Shown here: piece after piece, positions 8,775-15,578 of the stretch
Layout of the letters: the number at the start of each line of letters is the position of its first letter
How positions within the stretch are numbered: position 1 is the first letter of the stretch
DNA from: CAYWTX01 sp964461295
GTDB lineage: Bacteria > Planctomycetota > Phycisphaerae > SM23-33
Direction of reading: 5' to 3'
Assembly: GCA_964461295.1 (NCBI GenBank)
Contig: CAYWTX010000135.1
Span: 1 to 18,762, forward strand
Length of the DNA: 18,762 bases
Notes under the pieces: generated by a model
What the model was told of the DNA's origin: nothing
Databases searched by the model: none
The model's input: only the letters and a program-made list of their open reading frames with translations
Made by a program: the position numbers and the translations under genes

Positions 8775-8940
8775 GGCGCAGCCGGGAAACACGCCGATGG
8801 CGTTCACGTTCTGCACGGACGCGGAGTTCCCAGCCCTGCTGAAGAAGTGGCGGGACGCCCCGCACACGGGCGAGGCCGCACCCGCCGACGTGGAACGCAA
8901 CCGCGGCGCCTTTGGCCCCACGGTCGCCCAGCTGGAGTAG
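8775..8940 (+). pseudogene. Duplicated 3' end of heparinase-like gene (repeat copy 2)
   Basis: This fragment carries the last 54 codons and stop of the heparinase-like gene, 162 of 166 bases identical to 7556-7721. It has no start codon, and its frame differs from that of the antitoxin ending one base upstream, so it should not be translated as a fusion. It is either the original gene end displaced by insertion of the cassette, with the reading frame rebuilt by an incoming copy, or the truncated second unit of a tandem duplication. The reverse complement of both copies also shows short open frames, which are shadows. Confidence 0.9.
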
Positions 8941-9008
8941 TCATCGTTTCTTCCCCGGCTCCCGTTGCGCCGCTGCCGCCCTCCCGCAAACCCCGCCATC
9001 GCCCTCTT

Positions 9009-9129
9009 GGCGCGATCGACTCCGGTCGGCCGACGGGGAAGAATCCCAAACGTCGGCCGGGCGGTGTCTTGACCCGCCCCGAGGGCGTTTGCGGATAAAC
9101 CCCGTCGGCCGACCGGAGTCGACCGCGCC
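9009..9129. repeat. Long palindrome with 30-bp arms
   Basis: Arms 9009-9038 and 9100-9129 are complementary at 29 of 30 positions. The 61-bp interior contains a second stem, GGGCGG with CCGCCC around TGTCTTGAC. The whole can extrude as a cruciform or fold as a highly stable RNA. It lacks a T-tract, so it is not a canonical terminator, and no gene ends immediately upstream. Confidence 0.85.
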
Positions 9130-9345
9130 CGGCCGGGCGCCGTGGGCTGCGAAGTCCCAACGGGACGCAGCAATCACGTCCCGGCCCCGCCATTGCCCCC
9201 GCGTCGCTGGGAACACCCGAGTACGCTCGGTAGTTATTGGCAAACGCAGATCCAGGGGGACCGGGACCCGCCCTGCCGGAGTTTTCGGATAGCTCCCGTG
9301 TGTACTATGGTGTTCTTCCCGCCGGGACGCTCCCGGTACGCCCCC

Positions 9346-9438
9346 TATCGCATCGACGGCTGCGCCAAAGCGCTCGCCTACGCGCCCTTTTCGAGAAGAA
9401 CCCGCCCAAGGGGTATCCGGACACCCCTTGGCCGGTAC
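9346..9438 (+). repeat. Degenerate plus-strand copy of the 190-bp repeat
   Basis: TATCGCATCG followed by CGGC and GCGCC begins this stretch. It aligns to the minus strand from 9664 leftward (TATCGCATCGGCGGC), and similarity continues through a TTTT-GAG-GAAC block and a small hairpin (AAGGGGT 9408-9414 with ACCCCTT 9423-9429). Together with 9539-9664 this forms a large imperfect inverted repeat. Identity is modest, so this copy is less certain than the pair at 9539 and 18253. Confidence 0.45.
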
Positions 9439-9445
9439 TCCCGCC

Positions 9446-9470
9446 CAAAGCGTCCCTGGGGGACGCTTTG
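9446..9470. repeat. Perfect short hairpin
   Basis: CAAAGCGTCC (9446-9455) pairs perfectly with GGACGCTTTG (9461-9470); one more C-G pair leaves a 3-nt loop. It has no poly-T tail on either side and no gene end nearby, so it is more likely part of the repeat architecture of this region than a terminator. Confidence 0.65.
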
Positions 9471-9538
9471 CCGCCGCCCGAACCCGCTCCGGATGGTTTC
9501 GCAAGAAATTCCCGTGTCGCCAATGGCCCTCGAATGGT

Positions 9539-9727
9539 CCAGAGGGTCGTACACGTCCCTTTTTCGGCGGTCCCCCGCCCGGACGGGTCAAGACCCATCC
9601 CGCTCCCCGTTCGCCTCCAAAACGGGTCGTGTACACACCTGTCGGCCGCGCCGCCGATGCGATACCGGCGCCAGGCGTAACTACCCCGGCTGGCCAACAT
9701 AAAGTGGTATAGATTGGATTCGGTATC
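9539..9727 (-). repeat. 190-bp dispersed repeat, inverted copy 1
   Basis: Read on the minus strand from 9727, this begins GATACCGAATCC and shares its first 28 bases exactly with 18253 onward on the plus strand. Clear similarity continues for the full length: GCCTGGCGCCGG, ACACGACCCGTTT, GGAGGCGAACGGG, TTGACCCGTCCGGG and AAGGGACG all recur in the same order. The repeat contains a GGGTCTTGACCC hairpin and encodes nothing recognisable. Confidence 0.85.
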
Positions 9728-9774
9728 CGTCCCCGAAACTCCCGGCCTGCCGCCGGCGTTGTCGGCCCCGGCGG

Positions 9775-10122
9775 TTATTCGTCGCGGCCTTGGGCGTTTT
9801 CCAGGACACGTCCGATCTTGGCGATCGTAGCCGTGTCGGGCGTGGTCTTGCCCTTTTCGATCCGGTTCAGCGTTTCCGGGCGAATCGCGGCGCGGCGGGC
9901 AAGTTCGGCTTGGGTCAATCCCGCCTGCCGGCGGGTCTTGATGATCTTCCTCGCCAGCGATGCGCGGGCATACTCCACGGCGGGATAGTTGCCCTGAGCG
10001 TCGGGCCTGGGCAGCGCCGGCCAGTCGCCTTCTTCGCCGGCATGCGCCGCCATCCGCTTGTAGTCCTTTTCCGGCATGATGGCCCATCGCTTGCCGGCCA
10101 GTTCCAGGATCTTTACGGTCAT
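9775..10122 (-). CDS. Orphan XRE-family antitoxin-like regulator
   Basis: The protein (115 aa) has a C-terminal helix-turn-helix at residues ~60-110 (ARKIIKTRRQAGLTQAELA, IRPETLNRIEKGKTTPD). Its N-terminal segment, MTVKILELAGKRWAIMPEKD, resembles that of antitoxin-type regulators paired with RelE-like toxins. ATG 10122 is preferred because GTGAGTGAGG lies just upstream and the frame above it has no family similarity. No toxin gene is found on either side: upstream is a promoter and then a foldback repeat, and downstream is non-coding repeat DNA. It may be a stand-alone regulator, a survivor of a broken toxin-antitoxin pair, or an anti-toxin protecting against other modules. Its DNA target is unknown. 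Confidence 0.75.
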   Translation of the reverse strand: MTVKILELAGKRWAIMPEKDYKRMAAHAGEEGDWPALPRPDAQGNYPAVEYARASLARKIIKTRRQAGLTQAELARRAAIRPETLNRIEKGKTTPDTATIAKIGRVLENAQGRDE

Positions 10123-10160
10123 GGTCAAAGCCTCACTCACCCACCTTCGCCATGCCATGC

Positions 10161-10190
10161 ATCCTATCGGCATATTGGCGTAGAAGTCAA
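10161..10190 (-). promoter_or_regulatory. Promoter of the orphan XRE gene
   Basis: On the minus strand TTGACT (10190-10185) and TAGGAT (10166-10161) are separated by 18 bp. Transcription would start near 10154, about 30 nt before the ATG at 10122. The -35 box is identical to that of the toxin-antitoxin operon. The -10 box matches consensus at only 4 of 6 positions. Confidence 0.45.
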
Positions 10191-10205
10191 GAAGCCGTTG
10201 GGGAC

Positions 10206-10475
10206 GGGGTGCATGACCGTAACTGTAACTCCGCCTCCGGCTGTTTCCTCAGCCCAAAGGGCTGGCGGAGTATAGCCCAGGGCGAAGCCCTGGGAACTCG
10301 AACGAAGATAAGTCCAAGCCCTGTAGGGGCGGTGGAAATCGCCCATCGTCAGACCCTTCCTCCGCCCTTTCAGGGCTTATCCCACACAACCAAACGCATT
10401 CCCAGGGCGTTGCCCTGGGCTGTATTCCGCCAGCCCTTTGGGCTGAAGAGGCGGTGCAAGAATGGTCATGCACCC
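10206..10475. repeat. Nested foldback element, copy 2
   Basis: The outer stem is GGGTGCATGACC (10207-10218) with GGTCATGCACCC (10464-10475). Inside are CAGCCCAAAGGGCTG (10250-10264), CCCAGGGCGAAGCCCTGGG (10275-10293), AGCCCTGTAGGGGC near 10317 pairing with its mirror at 10363-10377, CCCAGGGCGTTGCCCTGGG (10401-10419) and CAGCCCTTTGGGCTG (10431-10445). The order matches copy 1 at 156-442 arm for arm, but the outermost stem is unrelated in sequence and still pairs. It fills most of the gap between the orphan XRE gene and the PQQ-like gene; that gap holds no gene. Confidence 0.87.
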
Positions 10476-10580
10476 GGCCAGATGCCATGGTCATCGCGGC
10501 TGAGACCGGATATCATAGGATGGAATCAGGCCGGGCCGGCGGGCGTGGTCAGCCCGGAGGCAAATGAAACGGAGAGAATC

Positions 10581-13500
10581 ATGACGAGCAACAGTGCCCT
10601 CATTCGCCTGGTGTTGGTTGGGATGCTTGGCGTGCTGGCGGCGCGGCCGGCGATGGGCGCGGACGACGCACCCGCCTCCGCCGCCGGGCCGCGTGCCGGC
10701 CTGGCTGTGCTTGCCGGGTGGAGCGAGAAGCGCCTGGCCGAACTGGCGGCGTCGCCCAACCTCGTCATTCACGTGCTGGACGCCGACGCGGCTAAGGTGG
10801 ACGCCGCACGCGCCGCGATTGGCAAGGCCGGCATCGCCGGGCGCGCGTCGGCCGAGCAGTGGACCGAGGCGGCCCTGCCGTACCCCGACAATTACGTGAA
10901 CCTGCTGACGGCCGAAGGCGGACTGGCCGTGAGCGAGGCGGAGGTCCGCCGCGTGCTGGCGCCGGGTGGGTCGGGCCGGGTCGGCAAAGGCGATTCGCTT
11001 CGCACGTTCACGAAGGACCGCCCCGCGGGGATGGACGATTGGACGCACCGCAAGCACGGCCCGGACGGCAACCCGGTCTCGCGCGACAGCCTGGCGGCGC
11101 GGCAGGTGCCCGACCGCCTGCGATGGGTCGCCGACGTGCTTGAGGTGTGGTCGCACGCGATGGTCACCGCGGGCGGGCGGGTGTTCGTGAACGTGAAGGA
11201 CACGGTCCGGGCTCGCGACGCCTACAACGGCGTGCTGCTGTGGGAGGGCCGCCACGAGGGCTGGGGGACCGGCGCGGCGGGTACGGGCACGCGGTATCGC
11301 GTCGCGGCCACCGAGAGGCGATTGTACAACTTCGGCGGCGGGGGGATCATCGTCCTCGACGCCGCCACCGGCAGACGGCTGGAGGACTTCACCGAAGCGG
11401 GCCAGCCGCTGGACTTCATCGTGCCCGGCGCGCCGGCGGCGGAAGGACTGTTGGTTTGCCGCACGGCCGAGGGCGTGATCGCGCTGGACGCCTTGAGCGG
11501 CAAGGCGCAGTGGAGGTTCCCCGCCCCGCTTCACGCGAAGCTGACGGGCGCCAGGCTCAAGGGCGGTCCGATCGCCGCGCGAAACCAGCAGCTCTTCGCC
11601 GCCGGGGGGCGGGTGTACGTGGCGCTCAGCGACCCCAACGCCCGCATCGTGGGGCTGGACCTGCGTACCGGGCGGAAGGCGTGGCAGTGCCAGGACCCCC
11701 GCTTCGGCGAGGCGGTGAACCTGGCGATGCACGCCGACGGTGCCGACGGGACAGGCGTGCTTCTGGCGTTCAACGATGAAGCGTACTTCGGCGTGCCCGT
11801 AAACGGCCGTGGCGAGGTGTGGAGGCTGCCCCGCTACGGCCGCGGCGCCGGCCTGGTGGGCGCGGGCGTGATGCGCGGCGAAGGCGCCAAGAGCGACTTC
11901 CGCCTCGGCGGCCTGCTTGATGGTGTCAGCACGTTCGCGAGCTGCATTCACTCTTCCGGCCTGTTCTGGCTGCGCGAGGACCTGGCCACGGTGTTTGGCG
12001 ACCGCAAACAGGCTGAGTCGGACCGTGCCGTCATCGGCTGGGCGGGGATCGATCCGCGAACGGGCGAGGTGAAGCGGCGGGTGGGCTACCCGGTGCGGCG
12101 CCCGTGGGGCGGCATCGAGCCGCTCAGCGGGCAGTACGTTTCGAATCTGCCCGGGCCGGTGAACCGGAACTGGTCGGGCCGCTGCTACGACGACATCGGC
12201 ACGCGGGACTGCATCCTGGCCCAGACGATGGAGATCGTGCCTCTGGCGGGCGAGGGCGAGATCCAGCACATCCGGGGCATGCGCGGGCAGTGCGGCGTGG
12301 GGATGATCGTCGCCAACAACTCCGTCTACACGCCGCCCAACCAGTGCATCGGCTGCTACCCGATGATCCGCGGGGCGCTGGCATACGAAACGGACAAGGC
12401 CCCGCGCGCCGTCGTCGCCGACGACAAGCGTTTGGAGAAAGGCCCGGCGTACGGAGAAATGGGCAATAGGCAATTGGCAATTGGCAATGCGGACTGGCCC
12501 ATGTACCGCCACGACACGCTGCGGACGAGTTGCACGCCGGCTGCGCTGGATCACAGGTCCCTGGCCATGAAGTGGCAGGCCGACGTCGGCGGACGCCCAA
12601 CGCAGCCGGTCGTCGCCGAGGGGAAGCTGTTCGCCGCCTTGGTGAGCGAGGGCCGCGTGGTCGCCCTGGACGCCGCCGGCGGCAAGCGGCTGTGGGAGTT
12701 CGCGGCCGGGTCACGCATAGACAGCTCGCCGACGGTCGTCGGCGGGCTGTGCCTGTTCGGCTGCCACGACGGATTCGTGTACTGCCTGCGGGCCTCGGAC
12801 GGCAAGCTGGCGTGGCGATTCAACGCCGCGCCCGAGAATCGCCGCATCATCTCCGGCGAGCAGGTCGAGTCGCCCTGGCCGGTCTTCGGCGCCGTGCTGG
12901 CGTACGAGGGCACGGTCTACGCGACGGCGGGGCATTACTCAGCCGTGGGCGGCGGGCTTCAGTTCTGGGGCCTGGACCCGGCCAAGGGAGCGGTGCGCTT
13001 CCACCAGGTGTTCCAGGGCGTCAAGGGCGAGAAGGCGATGATCCTGCCCACGCACTGGTACAAGCACGAGGACCACGCGCTGAACAACGTGCTGTGCGCC
13101 GACCGGGGGCGCATCCGCCTGTACGACCAGTGGGGCGGGTGGGAGTTCTCGCCCAAGGACGGTTCGATGCTCGCCCAGATCGGCGCCGTCCCCCAGCCCG
13201 GCTGGCCGCGCGGACGCATCTCGGGCGGCGAGCTGCGGCTGGAGGACCGCTGGGTGTGGGCCGGGTGGGATCGCGTCACCGTGAGCTACCTTCTGCGCGG
13301 CGAGAGCATCGGCTTCGACAGGACGCTGGAGATGGACCCGCGCACGCGTTTCAGCGGCGCCCGGTCGCGGTACATGTTCTTCCCCGACCGCGGCACGGAG
13401 GGCGTCTTCATGCAGACCCGGGGCTACGCCACGCGGATCGAGCCCGAGCCGTGGATGATCCCCACCGACCGCAAGATCTACGGCGATCACGAGGGCATCC

Positions 13501-13811
13501 TGAAGGACCCCAATCGCGCGGCCTTGAAGGCCAAGCTCTGGCCGGCCAGGCAACTGGACCTGTGCGCCGGCGCGGTGACGATCACGGGCAAGCAGACGCT
13601 GTGGGTCGCCGGCGCCACCGCGGCGGCCACGCAGCCGGCGGGCGCGGGCGCCGACGCCCCGGCCCGGCTTTGTGCCGTCTCCATGCGGACGGGAGAGGAA
13701 CTGGCATCCTGGCCGCTGCCCGCCGCCCCGGCCTTTGAGGGCGTCTGCGTCGCCTCGGGCAGGCTCTTCATCGCCACAAAGGACGGACGAATGCTTTGTT
13801 TCGGACCCTAG
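10581..13811 (+). CDS. Secreted PQQ-like beta-propeller protein with methyltransferase-like N-terminus
   Basis: The protein (1076 aa) starts with a signal peptide (MTSNSALIRLVLVGMLGVLA, cleavage near AMG-AD). GGAGAG at 10571-10576 precedes ATG 10581. Residues ~35-130 resemble a Rossmann methyltransferase remnant (NLVIHVLDADAAKVDAAR, then LPYPDNYVNLL) without a clear SAM-binding glycine motif. Beta-propeller repeats follow from ~170, and the clearest PQQ-type blades are at ~692-740 (RVVALDAAGGKRLWEF, VYCLRASDGKLAWRF). A conserved cysteine patch, C571 with C589-I-G-C592, lies in the middle; it lacks the His of a CXXCH haem site. The protein is probably an extracytoplasmic scaffold or dehydrogenase-like protein; cofactor and substrate are unknown. 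A heptanucleotide array encodes GNRQLAIGN in the linker just before the second propeller half (DWPMYRHD). Confidence 0.85.
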   Translation: MTSNSALIRLVLVGMLGVLAARPAMGADDAPASAAGPRAGLAVLAGWSEKRLAELAASPNLVIHVLDADAAKVDAARAAIGKAGIAGRASAEQWTEAALPYPDNYVNLLTAEGGLAVSEAEVRRVLAPGGSGRVGKGDSLRTFTKDRPAGMDDWTHRKHGPDGNPVSRDSLAARQVPDRLRWVADVLEVWSHAMVTAGGRVFVNVKDTVRARDAYNGVLLWEGRHEGWGTGAAGTGTRYRVAATERRLYNFGGGGIIVLDAATGRRLEDFTEAGQPLDFIVPGAPAAEGLLVCRTAEGVIALDALSGKAQWRFPAPLHAKLTGARLKGGPIAARNQQLFAAGGRVYVALSDPNARIVGLDLRTGRKAWQCQDPRFGEAVNLAMHADGADGTGVLLAFNDEAYFGVPVNGRGEVWRLPRYGRGAGLVGAGVMRGEGAKSDFRLGGLLDGVSTFASCIHSSGLFWLREDLATVFGDRKQAESDRAVIGWAGIDPRTGEVKRRVGYPVRRPWGGIEPLSGQYVSNLPGPVNRNWSGRCYDDIGTRDCILAQTMEIVPLAGEGEIQHIRGMRGQCGVGMIVANNSVYTPPNQCIGCYPMIRGALAYETDKAPRAVVADDKRLEKGPAYGEMGNRQLAIGNADWPMYRHDTLRTSCTPAALDHRSLAMKWQADVGGRPTQPVVAEGKLFAALVSEGRVVALDAAGGKRLWEFAAGSRIDSSPTVVGGLCLFGCHDGFVYCLRASDGKLAWRFNAAPENRRIISGEQVESPWPVFGAVLAYEGTVYATAGHYSAVGGGLQFWGLDPAKGAVRFHQVFQGVKGEKAMILPTHWYKHEDHALNNVLCADRGRIRLYDQWGGWEFSPKDGSMLAQIGAVPQPGWPRGRISGGELRLEDRWVWAGWDRVTVSYLLRGESIGFDRTLEMDPRTRFSGARSRYMFFPDRGTEGVFMQTRGYATRIEPEPWMIPTDRKIYGDHEGILKDPNRAALKAKLWPARQLDLCAGAVTITGKQTLWVAGATAAATQPAGAGADAPARLCAVSMRTGEELASWPLPAAPAFEGVCVASGRLFIATKDGRMLCFGP
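12462..12489 (+). repeat. In-frame 7-bp tandem repeat (4 units)
   Basis: Four tandem units GGCAATA, GGCAATT, GGCAATT and GGCAATG lie inside the PQQ-like gene, encoding residues ~627-637. They are AT-rich against a very GC-rich gene. Seven is not a multiple of three, so gain or loss of one unit would shift the frame. The pattern resembles short heptanucleotide repeats usually found between genes. Confidence 0.85.
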
Positions 13812-13881
13812 CCGCCCCAGGGGAATGTATGCCCCGAAGCGGAGGAACCGTCCACCAGGTTGCAGGGAACCGCCGACAACG

Positions 13882-13916
13882 CTATCAACTACCAGCCATC
13901 GGCCATCGGCAACGGC
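13882..13916. repeat. Degenerate 7-bp repeats upstream of the HDAC-like gene
   Basis: Consecutive heptamers CTATCAA, CTACCAG, CCATCGG, CCATCGG and CAACGGC follow a CYAYCRG-like pattern in the 205-bp gap between the PQQ-like and HDAC-like genes. They resemble intergenic heptanucleotide repeats; the copies are imperfect, so this is a moderate call. The rest of the gap holds no gene. Confidence 0.5.
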
Positions 13917-14016
13917 AAGAGCCCTTGCGGCCAATCATCGCCCCCACCGGGGCCGTCGGGCTGCCAATGCGGTCGAACTGGCTGAAGGCCGATGGCTTTG
14001 CCCAGGAGCGCCGAGC

Positions 14017-15111
14017 ATGAACCCATCCGCCGCTGTCAACCGCCGCGAGTTCCTTGCCCAGTCGGCAACACTTGCCGCCGCGGCCGCGATCGCTGCCGGG
14101 GCCGCGAACGAAGCGAGGGCCGGCACGACCACGGCGCCGGCCCGGGCCCCCGCCACGGCCACGGCCAGGGCGATCAAGACCGGCATCGTCTACCACGACA
14201 CGTACGGGAAACATCTCGTCCCGCCCGGACATCCGGAAACGCCCAAGCGCCTCGACGTCATCATGAAGGCCCTCGCCGAGCCTGCCCTGGCGGGCAAGCT
14301 CCTTCGCGTCGAGCCGCGAGCCGCCAGCGACGACGAACTCCACGCCTGCCACACCAAGGAATACGTCAAGGCCGTGCGCGCCGACGTCGCCGACGGGTGG
14401 AGCACGCTGTCTGCCGGCGACACCGACATCTGCGCCGATTCGCTCGATGCGGCGCTGCTGGCCGCCGGGGGCGTCCTGGCCGCCGTCGACGCCGTCGTCG
14501 CCGGCAAGGTGAAGAACGCCTTCTGCGCCGTCCGCCCGCCCGGGCATCACGCCACGCCCCGATGCGGCATGGGCTTCTGCATCTTCAACAACGTGGCCGT
14601 CGCCGCCCGATACGCCCAGGCCCGCCACAAGCTCGCCCGCGTGCTGATCGTCGACTGGGACGTCCATCACGGCAACGGCACGCAGGACATCTTCGACGAA
14701 GACCCCACCGTCCTGCTGTTCTCCACGCACCAATGGCCGCTGTATCCCGGCACCGGGCGCGAGGAGGAAACCGGCAAAGGAAAGGCCAAGGGCACCAAGA
14801 TCAACTGCCCGCTGCCGCGCGGCTCCGGACGCAAGGAAATCTTCGCCGCCTTCGGCGACAAACTCTTGCCGGCCGCCGAGAAGTTCAAGCCCGAACTGGT
14901 GCTGATCTCGGCCGGGTTCGACTCGCGCAAGAACGACACGCTGGGCGGCTTCACGCTGGGCGACGACGACTTCGCCGAACTGACGAAGATGATGCTGGAC
15001 CTGGCCGGGCGCCACGCGGGCGGGCGGGTGGTGAGCACGCTGGAAGGAGGGTACGCCCTGGAGGGCCTGGCGTCGGCGGCGGCGCACGTGAAGGCGCTGA
15101 CGGAAGGGTGA
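14017..15111 (+). CDS. Tat-exported histone-deacetylase-fold deacetylase
   Basis: The protein (364 aa) belongs to the zinc-dependent HDAC/acetoin-utilisation/acetylpolyamine amidohydrolase superfamily. Catalytic features are visible: RPPGHHA with the His dyad (H177, H178), DWDVHHGNGTQ with zinc ligands D215 and H217, GFDSRKND with D302 as third ligand, and LEGGYALEG with Y346. The N-terminus MNPSAAVNRREFLAQSATLA followed by Ala-rich sequence is a twin-arginine signal, so the enzyme should be exported folded. AGGAG at 14004-14008 supports ATG 14017. Family members deacetylate acetyl-lysine, acetylpolyamines or related amides; export argues for an extracytoplasmic small molecule or glycan-derived substrate (inference). 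It follows the PQQ-like gene after ~205 bp, so co-transcription is possible but not shown. Confidence 0.88.
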   Translation: MNPSAAVNRREFLAQSATLAAAAAIAAGAANEARAGTTTAPARAPATATARAIKTGIVYHDTYGKHLVPPGHPETPKRLDVIMKALAEPALAGKLLRVEPRAASDDELHACHTKEYVKAVRADVADGWSTLSAGDTDICADSLDAALLAAGGVLAAVDAVVAGKVKNAFCAVRPPGHHATPRCGMGFCIFNNVAVAARYAQARHKLARVLIVDWDVHHGNGTQDIFDEDPTVLLFSTHQWPLYPGTGREEETGKGKAKGTKINCPLPRGSGRKEIFAAFGDKLLPAAEKFKPELVLISAGFDSRKNDTLGGFTLGDDDFAELTKMMLDLAGRHAGGRVVSTLEGGYALEGLASAAAHVKALTEG

Positions 15112-15252
15112 GTATGGCGCCCCGGGAATCAGGGGCGAATGTGGGTGTGAAGGGCGGCGCCTTTGGCAGGCACCGCTTTCGGTCCTTATCGGAAGTTCCT
15201 GCGAGCGGTATGATTCCTGCCGCAACGGGTTCCTTCACACCGGGGTGCAACC

Positions 15253-15546
15253 ATGTGGGAATGTTCGCTCGTGGTGGCAACGTGTGTGTTGTGGGTGGCC
15301 GGCGCGCCTGCCCCCTCGGCCGCGCCGCCGCAGCGCCACGCCGTCATCGTCGGCATCAACGACTACGCCGGCCGCGCCATTCCCGCCCTCAAGTACGCCG
15401 GGGCCGACGCGATGGCCGTCTACGCCGCACTGGCCGATCCAAGACCAGCGTGCCCGGCGGGCTGGCGTCGTCTTTTGCCCCCGCAACCGGGCGAGGGCGC
15501 ATCTCCGTTTGGTCAGCGTCGGTATCTGGCGTTTGGTGGGGGATAG
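15253..15546 (+). pseudogene. Truncated caspase-like (peptidase C14) gene
   Basis: A signal peptide (MWECSLVVATCVLWVAGAPA) is followed by RHAVIVGINDYAG and LKYAGADAMAVYAALADP, the first strand and helix of bacterial caspase-like proteases. Similarity ends near 15437. The His and Cys catalytic region expected next is absent. In another frame, from ~15436, a short stretch (KTSVPGGLASSFAPATGRG) resembles the part of C14 domains after the catalytic Cys, which suggests an internal deletion plus frameshift. The residual frame ends at 15546, just before the restriction endonuclease gene. Full-length family members are peptidases of several hundred residues. I read this as a decayed gene cut by arrival of the adjacent restriction-modification genes. 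Confidence 0.6.
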
Positions 15547-15578
15547 CCAAGCGCATCTTGGGCGGGTATGATCGTCGC

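Larger units (their letters stand above)
8941..9774. other. Hairpin-rich non-coding region
   Basis: About 830 bp hold no credible gene. Several overlapping frames stay open on both strands, but they are Pro/Arg/Gly-rich, mutually overlapping and lack family motifs, as expected of GC-rich palindromic DNA. The region contains a 30-bp-arm palindrome (9009-9129), a perfect 10-11-bp hairpin (9446-9470), a smaller hairpin (9408-9429) and one copy of a ~190-bp repeat (9539-9727). On the minus strand, TATCCG-N-AAAC followed by GGGCGGGT recurs near 9065-9100 and 9255-9295, suggesting further degenerate units. Confidence 0.65.

Noticed and set aside
9142..10087. Several 150-260-codon frames across the hairpin region and opposite the XRE gene
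   Set aside because: They overlap one another on both strands, cross palindromes and are Pro/Arg-rich without motifs. I treat them as artefacts of GC-rich repeats.
12345..12356. Haem-c binding site in the PQQ-like protein
   Set aside because: The motif is CIGCY; the His required after CXXC is missing.
10491..12554. A 687-codon minus-strand frame opposite the PQQ-like gene
   Set aside because: No domain signature; the plus-strand gene has a ribosome site, a signal peptide and PQQ-type repeats.
13992..15578. Long upstream extension of the endonuclease frame through the HDAC-like gene
   Set aside because: The first ~530 codons are a frame-shifted shadow of the HDAC-like gene and the caspase remnant; similarity to GIY-YIG nucleases begins only after 15654.
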